Shown one piece after another: positions 49,267-61,342 of a stretch of 64,000 nt of DNA. Position numbers and translations under genes: made by a program. Below the pieces are notes generated by a model that was not told the DNA's origin, did no database searches, and saw only the letters and a program-made list of their open reading frames with translations. Position 1 is the stretch's first letter. Each line of letters begins with the position of its first letter. Origin of the DNA: Marinobacter vinifirmus (GTDB taxonomy: Bacteria > Pseudomonadota > Gammaproteobacteria > Pseudomonadales > Oleiphilaceae); assembly GCF_002258215.1 (NCBI RefSeq), contig NZ_NEFY01000001.1:434001-498000 (forward strand), read 5' to 3'.

Positions 49267-49992
49267 TTAAAGGCGGAATTCGTCCCCCAGATACACCTCT
49301 TTTACCTGCTGGTTGGCGAGGATGGCCTCGGAGTTGCCAGAGGCAATGATGTGGCCGCCGGACACAATGTAGGCGTTCTCACAGATGTCCAGGGTTTCCC
49401 GCACGTTATGGTCGGTAATCAGTACGCCAATGCCCTTATCCCGCAGGTGCCGGATAATGTGTTTGATGTCGCTGACGGAAATGGGGTCTACCCCGGCGAA
49501 GGGCTCGTCCAGCAGGATGAAGGCAGGCTCCATGGCCAGGGCCCGGGCAATTTCCACCCGGCGACGTTCGCCACCGGACAGGGCCATGCCGAGGCTGTCC
49601 CGGATATGGGTGATGTGGAATTCTTCCAGCAGCTCTTCCAGCTTGGCTTCCCGGTCTGCCCGGTTCAGGCCCTTGCGGGTTTCCAGGATGGCCATGATGT
49701 TGTCCCGCACGGTGAGTTTGCGGAATACCGAGGCTTCCTGGGGCAGGTAACCGATGCCCTTGCGGGCGCGGCCGTGCATGGGCAGCGGAGTGATGTCCTG
49801 GCTGTCGATGGTGATGCGGCCCCGGTCTGCCGGCACCAGGCCTACGATCATGTAAAAGCAGGTGGTTTTGCCTGCGCCATTAGGGCCCAGCAGGCCGACG
49901 ATTTCTCCGGAGCGGATCTCCAGGGAAACATCCAGGACCACTTTTTTCTGCTTGTAGCTTTTGGCCAGATTACTTGCCCTGAGTACTGCCAT
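49267..49992 (-). CDS. lptB: LPS export ABC transporter ATPase LptB
   Basis: 241-residue ABC ATPase that powers LPS extraction with LptFG. Walker A is GPNGAGKT (36-43), the signature [15 protein letters not shown] and Walker [13 protein letters not shown]. The start MAVLRASNL (49992) has GGAAGG upstream and lies 23 bases inside lptA, so the genes are coupled. Confidence 0.96.
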   Translation of the reverse strand: MAVLRASNLAKSYKQKKVVLDVSLEIRSGEIVGLLGPNGAGKTTCFYMIVGLVPADRGRITIDSQDITPLPMHGRARKGIGYLPQEASVFRKLTVRDNIMAILETRKGLNRADREAKLEELLEEFHITHIRDSLGMALSGGERRRVEIARALAMEPAFILLDEPFAGVDPISVSDIKHIIRHLRDKGIGVLITDHNVRETLDICENAYIVSGGHIIASGNSEAILANQQVKEVYLGDEFRL

Positions 49993-50539
49993 CAGAACCT
50001 TCCCCGTTACTGGACTGGCCGGTGTTACGCGGCTGGATGACCATTTCGACCCGGCCGGAACCGCCGGTTTCTGTATTGCCGCCCTCGGCGGTGACCACCC
50101 GGCTGACCGTATTGTAATGAATGACGTCACCCTTGAAGGTGTTGCCTGCCTGTTCGATGACGGCCTGGCGCTCGAAGGTCAGCTGGTTGTCTTTCGCGGC
50201 CCAGGTAATGTTCAGGGCGCTGGCATTGGTCATGCCTTCGCCTTCCCGGGAGGGCTGGCGGTAATGGGCGGGTGATCCACTGGCTTCAATGCGGCTCAGG
50301 CCCTGGTCGTCCCGGTACAGCACAACGCGCTGGGCTTCCAGCCGGGTGCGGCCCTGCACCAGTTCCACGTCGCCGGTGTAGGTGGCCACGCCGGCGCTGT
50401 CATCCAGCCGGGCGGAGTCGGCACTCACCTGGATGGGGGTGTTCGAGTCCATATCAAAGGCCATCGCCGGGGCGGCCAGCATCAGCGCGGCAGCCAGCAG
50501 CGCCGGCGGATAAAAACGGAGCTTACCTGACGGTTTCAT
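49970..50539 (-). CDS. lptA: LPS transport periplasmic protein LptA
   Basis: Periplasmic bridge protein of the Lpt system; 189 aa with a signal peptide (about 1-27, cut after APAMA) and the OstA-like beta-jellyroll domain ([19 protein letters not shown] start). The start MKPSGKLRF at 50539 lies 17 bases inside lptC. Its 3' end overlaps lptB by 23 bases. Confidence 0.94.
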   Translation of the reverse strand: MKPSGKLRFYPPALLAAALMLAAPAMAFDMDSNTPIQVSADSARLDDSAGVATYTGDVELVQGRTRLEAQRVVLYRDDQGLSRIEASGSPAHYRQPSREGEGMTNASALNITWAAKDNQLTFERQAVIEQAGNTFKGDVIHYNTVSRVVTAEGGNTETGGSGRVEMVIQPRNTGQSSNGEGSDGSTQGK

Positions 50540-51122
50540 ATTGCCCTTCCACCCGGGAGTTGAGTTCCAGTATGCGTTGATCAATCCAGGCCTTCATTCC
50601 GGTGGCCTGGGTGGTACCGAACGGCTCGGTAATGGTTACCGGCAGGTCGGTGAAAACGGTGCCTTCGTTGTTGTCCAGGGTCAGTGCTTCGGTGGCTAGC
50701 GTGGCCTGGGAGTCGCCGCTGGTGCGCAGTACGGTCACGTTACCTTCCAGGTGCATCAGCCCCTGAGACTGCAGCAGGCTACCTGCATCGGCTTCAATTA
50801 TCCACGGTTCGGCCTCACCCTCGCCGAACAGGCGGGCGCGCGGGTCTGTCATCCTGGCGCTGCTGTCGTGATCGAACTGCTCGATGCGGGGGCTGGTCAT
50901 GTGGATTTCCAGGGTGCCCTGTTCATTCCAGGCCCGGTAGTCGGCGCCCACTACGAAGCCGTCCGGCTCGGCGGGGCCCCGAAGCTGTGCCGCTTCGGGA
51001 TCGGGTACCGGTGGCTCGCCGCTTTGCCACATCAGGTAAACCGTGGCGGCAACCGTAGCCGCCAGGGCTAGGGTGCGCAGCCAGGGTTTGCCGGCCTGTG
51101 ATGAGAAGAACCGCTGGATCAT
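50523..51122 (-). CDS. lptC: LPS export protein LptC
   Basis: Bitopic inner-membrane protein that takes LPS from LptBFG and passes it to LptA. One transmembrane helix (about 15-32) is followed by a periplasmic jellyroll (GTLEIHMTSPRIEQF onward). 199 aa. It overlaps kdsC by four bases. Confidence 0.93.
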   Translation of the reverse strand: MIQRFFSSQAGKPWLRTLALAATVAATVYLMWQSGEPPVPDPEAAQLRGPAEPDGFVVGADYRAWNEQGTLEIHMTSPRIEQFDHDSSARMTDPRARLFGEGEAEPWIIEADAGSLLQSQGLMHLEGNVTVLRTSGDSQATLATEALTLDNNEGTVFTDLPVTITEPFGTTQATGMKAWIDQRILELNSRVEGQYETVR

Positions 51123-51700
51123 GCCCGGTCGTCCTGTGATTCGGCCAGGTAGGGGGCCAGGGTGTTTTCCAGCTGGCCCTGGGCCCAGAGAATCAGTTCG
51201 CAGGCTTCGCGCACCGCGCCCTGACCGCCCGCTGCCTGTGTGCAGTAGTCGGCATGCTGGCGTACCAGCCAGTGGCCGTTTGGCACGCTGATGCCAAGGC
51301 CGGCGTACTGCAGGGCAGGGAGGTCCGGCAGGTCATCGCCCATGTAGCCGATTTGCCCGGCGGTAATGCCCATGTCAGCCACCAGTTCCTGCAGGGCCAC
51401 CCGCTTGTCTTCCCGGCCCTGCATCAGGTGGCTGATGCCCAGGTCGTTCATGCGCTTTTCGGTGAGCGGTGAGCGCCTGCCGGTAATCACCGCCACGGTA
51501 ATGCCGGCGTGCATCAGCTGTTTCAGGCCCAGGCCATCCAGTATGTTGAACGTTTTCAACTCGTCGCCGCCGGCGCTGAAGTACAGGCGGCCATCACTCA
51601 TAATGCCGTCTACGTCAAAGGCCACCAGGCGGATGCCGGCGGCTTTGGCTTTCAGTGCGTCGTCCCACTGGTTTTGCAGGGGGTGAACCATTCCGGTCAT
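51119..51700 (-). CDS. kdsC: 3-deoxy-D-manno-octulosonate 8-phosphate phosphatase
   Basis: HAD-superfamily phosphatase that makes KDO from KDO-8-phosphate; 193 aa. The nucleophile motif is DVDG (Asp29, Asp31), followed by ITGRRS and MGDDLPDLP. The start at 51700 directly abuts the kdsD stop; MVHPL three codons in is an alternative. The small size without a cap is typical of KdsC tetramers. Confidence 0.95.
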   Translation of the reverse strand: MTGMVHPLQNQWDDALKAKAAGIRLVAFDVDGIMSDGRLYFSAGGDELKTFNILDGLGLKQLMHAGITVAVITGRRSPLTEKRMNDLGISHLMQGREDKRVALQELVADMGITAGQIGYMGDDLPDLPALQYAGLGISVPNGHWLVRQHADYCTQAAGGQGAVREACELILWAQGQLENTLAPYLAESQDDRA

Positions 51701-52690
51701 TCAGATAACCCCCGCGCGCAGCAAGTCGTGCATGTTGATGGCGCCGGTCAGCTGGCCGTTTTCATCGGTTACCGGCAGGGCGTTGATCTTCAGTTCTTCC
51801 ATCATGTTCAGGGCTTCGGCTGCCAGGTGGTCGGCGCGGATGGTTTTGCCGTGGCGGGTCATGACATCCCGGATGGTCGTGGTGTGCACATCCACGGATT
51901 TATCCAGGGTACGGCGCAGGTCACCGTCGGTGAAGATGCCGGTCAGTTCGCCCTTTGTATTCACTACCGTGGTCATGCCCAGACCCTTGCGGGTGATTTC
52001 CAGCAGAGCGGTGCTGAGGCTGACATCCTCGAAGACTTTCGGAATCGCGTCGCCGGAATGCATGATGTCGGAGACCCGCAGCAGCAAGCGCCGGCCCAGG
52101 CTGCCGCCGGGGTGGGAGAACGCGAAGTCTTCCGCGCTGAAGCCACGGGCTTCCAGCAGGGCAACGGCCAGTGCATCGCCCATCACCAGGGTGGCGGTGG
52201 TGCTGGATGTGGGCGCCAGCCCCAGGGGGCAGGCCTCAATAGCGACGCTGACATCCAGGTTGGCGATGGCTTCCTTGGCCAGGACCGAGTTGGGGTTGCC
52301 GGTCATGCTGATTAGCGGAGCGCCCATGCGCTTGATCAGGGGCAGGATGGTAACCACTTCGCTGGTGCTGCCACTGTTGGAGATGGCAATGACCACATCC
52401 TGCGGGGTAATCATGCCCATGTCGCCGTGGCTGGCTTCGCCGGGGTGGACAAAGAATGAAGGCGTGCCGGTGCTGGCCAGGGTGGCGGCAATCTTGTTGC
52501 CGATGTGGCCGGATTTGCCCATGCCGGTCACCACCACGCGGCCCTTGCAGGCCATGATGACCTCGCAAGCCCGGGTGAAGTCGCCATTAATGCGGCCTTC
52601 AAGGGCTTCGATAGCTTCCCGTTCGATGCGGATGGCCCGCAGGGCAGAGGTGCGGTAGTCCTGGCCACCTGAAGAATTGGAGTCTGTCAT
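51701..52690 (-). CDS. kdsD: Arabinose-5-phosphate isomerase
   Basis: Converts ribulose 5-phosphate to arabinose 5-phosphate for KDO synthesis. It has an SIS domain (about 35-175, GMGKSGHIGNKIAATL and SNSGSTSEV) and a CBS pair (about 200-325). 329 aa from MTDSNSSGG (52690), close to the 328 of E. coli; an upstream in-frame GTG is less likely. First gene of kdsD-kdsC-lptC-lptA-lptB, divergent from mla. Confidence 0.95.
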   Translation of the reverse strand: MTDSNSSGGQDYRTSALRAIRIEREAIEALEGRINGDFTRACEVIMACKGRVVVTGMGKSGHIGNKIAATLASTGTPSFFVHPGEASHGDMGMITPQDVVIAISNSGSTSEVVTILPLIKRMGAPLISMTGNPNSVLAKEAIANLDVSVAIEACPLGLAPTSSTTATLVMGDALAVALLEARGFSAEDFAFSHPGGSLGRRLLLRVSDIMHSGDAIPKVFEDVSLSTALLEITRKGLGMTTVVNTKGELTGIFTDGDLRRTLDKSVDVHTTTIRDVMTRHGKTIRADHLAAEALNMMEELKINALPVTDENGQLTGAINMHDLLRAGVI

Positions 52691-52827
52691 CTCGGCTGGT
52701 TTTCCCTCTGTCCGCTTGCTCGGTCTGGCTGCCCCGGCTACCATCCGGGCCGGGAGCGATTGGCTGGCAAGTATATCATTTATGAACCTCTTGTCTTAAT
52801 GTAGGCGCTCCCCGAGAAGGATGGATT
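52691..52827. promoter_or_regulatory. Divergent promoter region kdsD / mlaF
   Basis: 137-bp gap that must start two envelope operons. The AT-rich centre (TATATCATTTATGAAC) is the likely site of -10 elements. No single pair is convincing. Confidence 0.35.
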
Positions 52828-53640
52828 ATGGAGTCATCTGCTTACATAACGCTTAAAGATGTGGTGTTTTCCCGGGCTGGCCGCCGCATTTTCGACGGCG
52901 TAACGCTGGATATACCCAAGGGCAAGATCACCGCCATTATGGGCCCCAGCGGCACCGGTAAGACCACGCTTTTGCGCCTGATCGGCGGCCAGCTAAGGCC
53001 GGATTCCGGGCAGGTTTCCGTGGACGGCCACAATGTGCCGGCCCTCAAGCGAAAAGACCTTTACCGGCTGCGGGAAAAAATGGGCATGCTGTTCCAGAGT
53101 GGCGCCCTGTTCACCGACCTGAGCGTTTATGAAAACGTTGCCTTCCCGCTGAGGGTGCATACCAAATTGCCGGAAGACATGATTCGCGACATCGTGCTGA
53201 TGAAGCTCGAGGCCGTGGGCCTGCGTGGTGCCCGTAAACTGATGCCTTCCGAGCTGTCCGGCGGTATGACCCGCCGGGTCGCACTGGCCCGCAGCATTGC
53301 CCTGGACCCGGAACTGATCATGTACGACGAGCCGTTTGCCGGGCAGGACCCCATTGCCATGGGCGTGCTGGTGAAGCTGATCCGGGATCTGAACAGTTCC
53401 ATGGGGCTGACCAGCGTGCTGGTCTCCCACGATGTGCCGGAATCTCTCAGCATTTGCCACTACGCCTGTATCCTGGCGGACGGCAAGGTGATCGGAGAGG
53501 GTACTCCGGAGGAACTGCGCCAGCATCCGTCTGATCGAGTCCAGCAATTTCTGAATGGCCAGCCCGATGGTCCGGTGCCGTTCCATTATCCGGCCAGCGA
53601 TGCCGCTGCGGACTTTGGCGTAACCGGAGGCGCACTATGA
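52828..53640 (+). CDS. mlaF: Phospholipid ABC transporter ATP-binding protein MlaF
   Basis: ATPase of the MlaFEDB complex that moves phospholipids between the outer and inner membrane. Walker A is GPSGTGKT, the signature [14 protein letters not shown] and Walker [13 protein letters not shown], a typical Mla variant. 270 aa, ATG at 52828. It overlaps mlaE by four bases. Confidence 0.95.
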   Translation: MESSAYITLKDVVFSRAGRRIFDGVTLDIPKGKITAIMGPSGTGKTTLLRLIGGQLRPDSGQVSVDGHNVPALKRKDLYRLREKMGMLFQSGALFTDLSVYENVAFPLRVHTKLPEDMIRDIVLMKLEAVGLRGARKLMPSELSGGMTRRVALARSIALDPELIMYDEPFAGQDPIAMGVLVKLIRDLNSSMGLTSVLVSHDVPESLSICHYACILADGKVIGEGTPEELRQHPSDRVQQFLNGQPDGPVPFHYPASDAAADFGVTGGAL

Positions 53641-54419
53641 TGGATCGTATTGCCGCCCTGGGCCGTGGCGGGCTGGATGTGATTTCTTCCTTCGGCCGGT
53701 CCGGGCGCTTTCTGGTGGGCGTTCTGGCAGGCATTCCCCGGCCGGCGACCGGGTTTCCGTTGCTGCTGCGCCAGCTGTATTTTGTCGGCGTACTTTCGCT
53801 GGCCATTGTGGTGGTGTCCGGGCTGTTTATCGGCATGGTGCTGGGCTTGCAGGGTTACACCATTCTCAGCGATTACGGCTCCGAAGCTGCGATTGGCCAG
53901 ATGATCGCCCTTACGCTGGTGCGAGAGCTGGGGCCGGTGGTAACGGCTCTGCTGTTTGCCGGTCGGGCCGGTTCCGCATTGACGGCAGAGATCGGCCTGA
54001 TGAAAGCCACCGAGCAGCTCTCCAGTATGGAGATGATGGGTGTGGACCCCTTGCGCCGGGTGATTGCGCCCAGGCTCTGGGCCGGATTCATCGCCATGCC
54101 GGTACTGGCTATCATCTTCTCTGTAGTGGGTATCTGGGGCGGCATGCTGGTGGGCGTGGACTGGCTGGGCGTGTTTGAAGGCGCGTTCTGGGGCAATATG
54201 CAGTCGTCAGTGGATTTTGTGGATGACGTGCTGAATGGCGTTATCAAGAGCGTGGTGTTCGGTTTTGTCTGTGCCTGGATTGCGGTGTATCAGGGCTACG
54301 ATTGCGTGCCCACCTCCGCCGGCATCAGTTCTGCCACCACCAAAACCGTTGTTTATTCATCGCTGGCGGTGCTCGGGCTGGACTTCGTCCTGACGGCCGT
54401 CATGTTCGGCGATTTCTGA
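53637..54419 (+). CDS. mlaE: Phospholipid ABC transporter permease MlaE
   Basis: Integral membrane permease of the Mla complex, 260 aa, with five to six hydrophobic segments and the MlaE block ([33 protein letters not shown]). An ATG one codon downstream (53640) is an equally possible start. Confidence 0.95.
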   Translation: MMDRIAALGRGGLDVISSFGRSGRFLVGVLAGIPRPATGFPLLLRQLYFVGVLSLAIVVVSGLFIGMVLGLQGYTILSDYGSEAAIGQMIALTLVRELGPVVTALLFAGRAGSALTAEIGLMKATEQLSSMEMMGVDPLRRVIAPRLWAGFIAMPVLAIIFSVVGIWGGMLVGVDWLGVFEGAFWGNMQSSVDFVDDVLNGVIKSVVFGFVCAWIAVYQGYDCVPTSAGISSATTKTVVYSSLAVLGLDFVLTAVMFGDF

Positions 54420-54441
54420 TCAAATTTTCAGGGAGCCTGCA

Positions 54442-54891
54442 ATGGCACAAAGAACCACAGAAGTAATCGTAGGCCTGTTCATGATCGCCGGGTTGGCCGC
54501 CCTGCTGTTCCTGGCGTTGCAGGTGAGCGGACTGTCTCCGAAATCGGCTGGTGATCGTTACACCCTCTATGCCAACTTCAATGACACCGGAGGCCTGGCG
54601 CCCCGGGGCAAGGTGTCGATGGCGGGTGTCACCATCGGTGCCATCGAATCCATCGAGCTGGATACCGAAACCTTCCAGGCCCGGGTAGTGCTGGCTATCG
54701 ATGCCGGCATCGACAATATCCCGGCGGACAGTGCAGCAGTAATACGTACATCCGGTCTGCTGGGAGATCAGTACATTGATATATCGGTTGGTGGCGACCT
54801 CGAGTCCCTGAGCCCGGGCGACACCTTTTATTCCACTCAGTCTGCCATGAATCTCGAGCGGCTGATCAGTAACTTTGCCTCCGGACGCTGA
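54442..54891 (+). CDS. mlaD: Mla substrate-binding protein MlaD (MCE domain)
   Basis: 149 aa with an N-terminal membrane anchor (about 8-28) and one MCE domain (about 38-115, YANFNDTGGLAPRGKVSMAG). It forms the periplasmic hexameric ring on MlaFE. The order mlaFEDCB is intact. Confidence 0.95.
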   Translation: MAQRTTEVIVGLFMIAGLAALLFLALQVSGLSPKSAGDRYTLYANFNDTGGLAPRGKVSMAGVTIGAIESIELDTETFQARVVLAIDAGIDNIPADSAAVIRTSGLLGDQYIDISVGGDLESLSPGDTFYSTQSAMNLERLISNFASGR

Positions 54892-54929
54892 TGCGGGGCA
54901 GAGCACAGAAACGAATGCGGGAGAACACA

Positions 54930-55583
54930 ATGCTTGCCCTGAAACAACGATTCATCTGGATGTTTGCCATGGTTGCCCTGGTGGCGGGCCAGGCTTGGGC
55001 CGGTCCGGAAGATGACCTGAAACAGTATGTAGACGAAAACACCCAGAAGCTGGTGCAGAAGCTCAATGAAGAAAAGGGCCTCTACGAGCAGGACCCCGAA
55101 GCCTTCTATGCCAGCATGGATGAAACCCTGGACCAGTTTGTGGATTTTCGCCGCATTGCAGCCCGGGTAATGGGGCGCTACGCTCGCCAGACCTCTCCCG
55201 AACAGCGGGACGAGTTTGTGGCCAAGTTCAAGCGCAGCCTGTTCGATAGCTACGCCCAGGCGCTGGTGAGTGCCGAGAACTTCGAAATCAACGTGCTGGA
55301 CGCGGAAATCCTGGCTCAGAACGACGACCGTGCATCTGTGCAGATGGAAGTGATCAGCGCGTCCGGCAACCGCTATCCGGTCACCTACTCCATGTACCGC
55401 AATGGCGAAGGCCGCTGGATGATGGAGAACGTGATTGTGGAGGGTGTGAACATCGGCCTGGCGTTCCGGGATCGCTTTGCCCAGGAAATGGAGCAGAACC
55501 GTGGCCAGGTTCAGGCCGTGATCGATGGTTGGAGCGATGCCGTCGAAGCCCTCAAGCTCGATGAAGAGCTGGACCGTTCATGA
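54930..55583 (+). CDS. mlaC: Periplasmic phospholipid carrier MlaC
   Basis: 217-residue soluble periplasmic shuttle between MlaA-porin and MlaFEDB. The signal peptide (about 1-24, cut after AWA) fits the start MLALKQRF at 54930, with GGGAGA upstream. The earlier in-frame start at 54891 would bury the signal. Family block FVDFRRIAARVMGRY is present. Confidence 0.94.
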   Translation: MLALKQRFIWMFAMVALVAGQAWAGPEDDLKQYVDENTQKLVQKLNEEKGLYEQDPEAFYASMDETLDQFVDFRRIAARVMGRYARQTSPEQRDEFVAKFKRSLFDSYAQALVSAENFEINVLDAEILAQNDDRASVQMEVISASGNRYPVTYSMYRNGEGRWMMENVIVEGVNIGLAFRDRFAQEMEQNRGQVQAVIDGWSDAVEALKLDEELDRS

Positions 55584-55891
55584 CCGCTCCGGCTGTCGAG
55601 CTCTCAGGTAATACACTCGCCGTAACCGGTGAGGTGAACGCCGATACAGTGATCGCCCTGCGCAAGCAGGGTGAACAATTGATCGGGGCAGCCAGCGGCC
55701 CGTTAACCGTTGACCTTTCCGGCCTGGCCACCGCCCACAGTGTGGTGTTGTCCATGCTGTTGTGCTGGCACCGGCTGGCCCTGGAAAAACAACAATCCCT
55801 CACCTTTCAGGGTGCCAGCGACCGCTTGTTGTCGCTGGCTGCCCTCAGCAATCTGGAAGACCAGATTCCCGGATTTGCCACACACAGCTGA
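55580..55891 (+). CDS. mlaB: Mla STAS-domain protein MlaB
   Basis: 103-residue STAS-domain subunit that stabilises MlaF. The LSGLATAHSVVLSMLL region carries the conserved helix with the functional Ser/Thr. It overlaps mlaC by four bases. Sequence conservation is low, as is usual for MlaB, so the call rests partly on position. Confidence 0.88.
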   Translation: MTAPAVELSGNTLAVTGEVNADTVIALRKQGEQLIGAASGPLTVDLSGLATAHSVVLSMLLCWHRLALEKQQSLTFQGASDRLLSLAALSNLEDQIPGFATHS

Positions 55892-55951
55892 CCGGCGCCC
55901 GGGAATTGGTTACAATTCCGCCCCTGATTTCAAACCAGTCGAGGAATCCCT

Positions 55952-57482
<1,531 letters not shown>

Positions 57483-57509
57483 TTAACCAACGGGAAACCG
57501 GATAGATCC

Positions 57510-58160
57510 ATGACAGATTCCATCACCATCGCCTTGTCGAAGGGACGAATCCTCGAAGAAACCCTGCCGCTGCTGGCGGAAGCCGGTATTGAGCTGGTGG
57601 ACGACGTGAAAAAGTCCCGCAAGCTGGTGTTTCCGACCACGGATCCGAACGTGCGGGTACTGATTATCCGTGCCACGGATGTGCCCACTTACGTTCAGTA
57701 CGGCGGCGCCGATCTGGGCGTGACGGGCAAAGACGTGCTGATGGAGCACGGCGGCGAGGGGCTTTACGAGCCGCTGGATCTGAACATTTCCCGCTGCCGG
57801 TTGATGACCGCTGGCAAGAAGGGCGAGCAGCCTCCGGCGGGGCGCATCCGCGTGGCCACCAAGTTTGTGAACCTGGCGCGGCGCTATTACGCGGCTCAGG
57901 GGCGGCAGGCGGATATCATCAAGCTTTACGGGGCGATGGAGCTGGCGCCGATTCTGGACCTGGCGGATGAGATTGTGGATATCGTGGATACCGGTAACAC
58001 TCTGAAAGCTAATGGTCTTGAGCCGCGGGAGCTGATTGACCATATCAGTTCGCGGTTGGTGGTGAATCGGGCTTCCATGAAGATGAAGCATGGGCAGATT
58101 AATCCCATCATCGAGAAGATGGCGGTGGCTGTGGATCGCCGGCGTTCTGAAGCGGAGTAG
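57510..58160 (+). CDS. hisG: ATP phosphoribosyltransferase, short form
   Basis: First enzyme of histidine synthesis. At 216 aa it is the short form, which lacks the regulatory domain and needs the HisRS-like partner HisZ, not encoded in this window. The signature [20 protein letters not shown] region is present ([12 protein letters not shown] follows). ATG at 57510, 27 bp after murA. Confidence 0.95.
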   Translation: MTDSITIALSKGRILEETLPLLAEAGIELVDDVKKSRKLVFPTTDPNVRVLIIRATDVPTYVQYGGADLGVTGKDVLMEHGGEGLYEPLDLNISRCRLMTAGKKGEQPPAGRIRVATKFVNLARRYYAAQGRQADIIKLYGAMELAPILDLADEIVDIVDTGNTLKANGLEPRELIDHISSRLVVNRASMKMKHGQINPIIEKMAVAVDRRRSEAE

Positions 58161-58187
58161 GGCGTCCTTTTCAACTTGGGTGCTGTC

Positions 58188-58293
58188 AGCCCTTGGGAAG
58201 GCCTTTCCAAAAACCGCTACAAGCACATCCATGTGCGCTTATTTCGGGCCATCCTTGGCCCTCAAAATTTTTGGAAAGGCCTTCCCAAGGGCT
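58188..58293. repeat. Class A palindromic element, copy A7, ending in a T-run
   Basis: AGCCCTTGGGAAGGCCTTTC then CAAAAA (58188-58213) pairs perfectly with 58268-58293. The core is the reversed sub-type with CACATCCATGTG and GGGCCATCCTTGGCCC. The right arm runs into six T, so this copy should act as an intrinsic terminator for hisG. Confidence 0.9.
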
Positions 58294-58315
58294 TTTTTGA
58301 ACTCTGTACATCGGA

Positions 58316-58424
58316 CGCCGTCAGGTAGGCTCTTCCAAAAATTTGCGGAGCCATGGATGGCGGAGCAGAAGCGCCACAGGGATGTGCCGCAGGAGCGGTT
58401 TTTGGAAGAGCCTGCCTGATGGCG
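58316..58424. repeat. Class A palindromic element, copy A8
   Basis: CGCCGTCAGGTAGGCTCTTC then CAAAAA (58316-58341) pairs with 58399-58424. Two positions differ but remain G-T pairable. Core in plus orientation, GCGGAGCCATGGATGGCGG. Confidence 0.9.
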
Positions 58425-58508
58425 TGAGCTTCCAAGTGAAAGGCTCCCGCAATTGCCGGCGGGTAATCCGGCTGACTTGAGTTATCAATCCAACGTAGGA
58501 TTAACGAG

Positions 58509-59813
58509 ATGAACGACAAGATCACCAGACTGAATACCACCCAGGGCGACTTTGACAGTGCGCTGGCCAAGCTTTTGGCGTGGGATGACAGTGTTGATCA
58601 TCAGGTGAATGAGTCGGTTCGGCATATCTTGCGTGACGTGAAAACCCGCGGCGATGCGGCGGTTCTGGAGTTTACCGAGAAGTTTGACCGGTTGAAGGTT
58701 GGCTCCATGGCGGAACTGGAGATGGGCCAGGAGCGACTTCAGGAAGCTTTGGAGCGGATTCCGCAGGATCAGCGGGTGGCCCTTGAGAAGGCCGCTGAGC
58801 GGGTTCGGGGTTATCATGAGCGGCAGAATCAGAAGTCCTGGCAGTATCAGGATGAAGACGGAACGATTCTGGGGCAGAAGGTGACGCCACTGGATCGGGC
58901 GGGTTTGTATGTTCCGGGTGGTAAGGCTGCCTATCCGTCTTCTGTGCTGATGAATGCGATTCCTGCGAAGGTTGCCGGGGTTGCCGAGGTGATTATGGTG
59001 GTTCCTACGCCGGATGGTGTGGTGAACGACATGGTGCTGGCGGCGGCGGCGATTGCGGGTGTGGACCGTGTGTTCACCATCGGTGGCGCCCAGGCGGTTG
59101 CGGCGCTGGCGTACGGTACGGAAACTGTGCCTTCGGTGGACAAGATTGTGGGCCCGGGGAACATTTTCGTGGCGACGGCCAAGCGGGAGGTGTTTGGTGT
59201 GGTCGGTATCGACATGATTGCCGGGCCTTCCGAGATTCTGGTGATCTGCGATGGCAAGACCGACCCGGACTGGATTGCCATGGACTTGTTCTCCCAGGCC
59301 GAGCACGATGAGCAGGCCCAGAGTATCCTGGTGAGCTCGGATGCGGATTTCCTGGATGCTGTGGAAGCGAGCATCAACAAGCTGCTGCCGACCATGGAGC
59401 GTGAAGACATCATTCGCACTTCCATGCTGGGCCGTGGTGCACTGATCAAGGTGGCTGACCTGAAAGAAGCGGCTGAGGTGTCCAACCGCATTGCTCCTGA
59501 ACACCTGGAGCTGTCGGTAGAAGACCCGCAGGCGATGCTGGATGATATCCGCCATGCCGGGGCTATTTTTATGGGCCGCTACACTGCCGAGGCTTTGGGC
59601 GACTACTGTGCTGGTCCGAACCACGTACTGCCTACCAGTGGTACTGCCAGGTTCAGTTCCCCGCTGGGTGTATACGATTTTCAAAAACGATCGTCCCTGA
59701 TCGGTTTTACTCCGGAAGGCGCTGACCGCATGGGCCGTGTGGCTTCTGTGTTGGCGCGCGGTGAAGGCCTTACGGCCCATGCCCGTTCAGCTGAGTACCG
59801 TATCAAAGACTGA
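58509..59813 (+). CDS. hisD: Histidinol dehydrogenase
   Basis: Zinc enzyme for the last two oxidation steps to histidine; 434 aa. The family signature region with DMIAGPSEI and the zinc-site segment [11 protein letters not shown] are present, as is the C-terminal [13 protein letters not shown] block. A gap with two palindromic elements separates it from hisG, so the his genes may not form one simple operon. Confidence 0.96.
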   Translation: MNDKITRLNTTQGDFDSALAKLLAWDDSVDHQVNESVRHILRDVKTRGDAAVLEFTEKFDRLKVGSMAELEMGQERLQEALERIPQDQRVALEKAAERVRGYHERQNQKSWQYQDEDGTILGQKVTPLDRAGLYVPGGKAAYPSSVLMNAIPAKVAGVAEVIMVVPTPDGVVNDMVLAAAAIAGVDRVFTIGGAQAVAALAYGTETVPSVDKIVGPGNIFVATAKREVFGVVGIDMIAGPSEILVICDGKTDPDWIAMDLFSQAEHDEQAQSILVSSDADFLDAVEASINKLLPTMEREDIIRTSMLGRGALIKVADLKEAAEVSNRIAPEHLELSVEDPQAMLDDIRHAGAIFMGRYTAEALGDYCAGPNHVLPTSGTARFSSPLGVYDFQKRSSLIGFTPEGADRMGRVASVLARGEGLTAHARSAEYRIKD

Positions 59814-59896
59814 CTGATTCCTGCGGTGTCCTTGGGTGCTGCTGGTCCATCTGAATAGCTTGAGAGCCGGGTTGGTTTTACTGGAAGGTTCGAATA

Positions 59897-60006
59897 GCAG
59901 GGCAGGTAGGGCTTTCCAAAAATTTGCGGAGCCATGGATGGCGGAGCAGAAGCGCCACATGGATGTGCCGTAAGGAGCGGTTTTTGGAAAGCCCTACCTG
60001 CCCTGC
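59897..60006. repeat. Class A palindromic element, copy A9
   Basis: GCAGGGCAGGTAGGGCTTTC then CAAAAA (59897-59922) pairs perfectly with 59981-60006. Core in plus orientation with both hairpins intact. It lies 60 bp before the hisC start. Confidence 0.92.
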
Positions 60007-60066
60007 GAAAACTCCCAAATAAATACAACCAACCCGGCTCCTGCACCATTTTGGAGTTCAAGAGAT

Positions 60067-61137
60067 ATGAGTAAATACTGGAGCCCGCTGGTCAGCGAAT
60101 TGCAGCCGTATGTACCTGGCGAACAGCCAAAAATGGCTAATTTGGTGAAGCTGAACACCAATGAAAATCCGTTTGGTCCGTCGCCGAAGGTGATCGAAGC
60201 GATTCAAAAAGAGCTGAACGACAACCTGCGCCTGTATCCGGATCCGGAAGGCCAGGCGCTGAAAGAAGCGATCGCCGACTACCACGTTGATTTTGCGATC
60301 AACGCAAAGCAAGTGTTTGTCGGCAACGGCTCGGACGAAGTTCTTGCGCACATTTTTCAGGGCTTGCTGAAACACGATAAACCGATCCTGTTTCCAGACA
60401 TCACCTACAGCTTCTACCCGGTGTACTGCGGCCTGTACCAGATCGAAAGCACGGTGATTCCGCTGACCGACAGCTTCGAGATCAACCCGGAAGACTACAA
60501 ACGCCCCAACGGTGGCATCATCTTCCCGAACCCGAACGCGCCGACTGGTCGCTACCTGGGCCTGCAACATGTGGAAGAGATCCTGCAGGCCAACCCGGAC
60601 AGTGTGGTGGTGGTAGACGAAGCTTACGTGGACTTCGGCGGTGATACGGCGATTCGCCTGGTTAACCAGTATCCGAACCTGCTGGTTTGTCAGACCCTCT
60701 CCAAGGCCCGTTCGCTGGCAGGGCTGCGCGTCGGCTTTGCGGTGGGTAATGAAGAGCTGATCGAGGCTCTGAATCGCGTGAAAGACAGCTTTAATTCCTA
60801 TCCGCTGGACCGCCTGGCGCTGGCTGGCGCCGTTGCCGCTTTTGAAGACAAACAGTGGTTTGAAGATTCTTGTAGCGGTGTGATCCGAGAGCGGAAGAGA
60901 GTGACGGAAGAGCTTGAGCAGAGGGGCTTTGAAGTGCTGCCATCAAAAGCGAACTTTGTGTTCGCTCGTCATCCCGGCCACGAAGGTGCAGAGATCGCAG
61001 CAAAGTTGAGAGAACAGGGCATCATCGTTCGCCACTTCAACAAGCCACGAATTAGTGATTTCCTGCGAATCACCATTGGCACCAGCGATCAGAACAACGC
61101 TTTGATCAAAGGTCTTGATTCCCTCCAGAGTGACTAG
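60067..61137 (+). CDS. hisC: Histidinol-phosphate aminotransferase
   Basis: PLP-dependent class II-type aminotransferase, 356 aa. The PLP lysine is Lys213 in LSKARSLAG, and the substrate-side block [12 protein letters not shown] is present near the N-terminus. The ATG at 60067 has AGAG a few bases upstream. Flanked by class A elements A9 and A10. Confidence 0.95.
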   Translation: MSKYWSPLVSELQPYVPGEQPKMANLVKLNTNENPFGPSPKVIEAIQKELNDNLRLYPDPEGQALKEAIADYHVDFAINAKQVFVGNGSDEVLAHIFQGLLKHDKPILFPDITYSFYPVYCGLYQIESTVIPLTDSFEINPEDYKRPNGGIIFPNPNAPTGRYLGLQHVEEILQANPDSVVVVDEAYVDFGGDTAIRLVNQYPNLLVCQTLSKARSLAGLRVGFAVGNEELIEALNRVKDSFNSYPLDRLALAGAVAAFEDKQWFEDSCSGVIRERKRVTEELEQRGFEVLPSKANFVFARHPGHEGAEIAAKLREQGIIVRHFNKPRISDFLRITIGTSDQNNALIKGLDSLQSD

Positions 61138-61170
61138 GGCGTACGCTGGCGTTCGGGCTTTGGTGTAAGC

Positions 61171-61280
61171 GTAAGGGGCCGCAGGGACTTTCCGGAAACC
61201 GCTACAAGCACGTCCCTGTGCGCTTCTCTCCGGCCATCCATGGCCTACGAAATTTCCGGAAAGTCCCTGCGACCCCTTAC
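61171..61280. repeat. Class A palindromic element, copy A10
   Basis: GTAAGGGGCCGCAGGGACTT then TCCGGAAA (61171-61198) pairs with 61253-61280, with one or two mismatches. Reversed core of the GGCCATCCATGGCC sub-type. The arm edge is CCGGAAA where others have CCAAAAA, and the other arm has changed with it. Confidence 0.88.
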
Positions 61281-61342
61281 TCTCTGGCATCATGCACGCC
61301 AGCTATACCCCAATCCAACTGAACCCAAGTTATGAGGTTTGT

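Larger units (their letters stand above)
58161..58508. other. 348-bp hisG-hisD gap with two class A elements
   Basis: Contains A7 (58188-58293) and A8 (58316-58424), 22 bp apart and in opposite orientation. About 80 bases remain before hisD, enough for a promoter. No gene is seen. Confidence 0.65.
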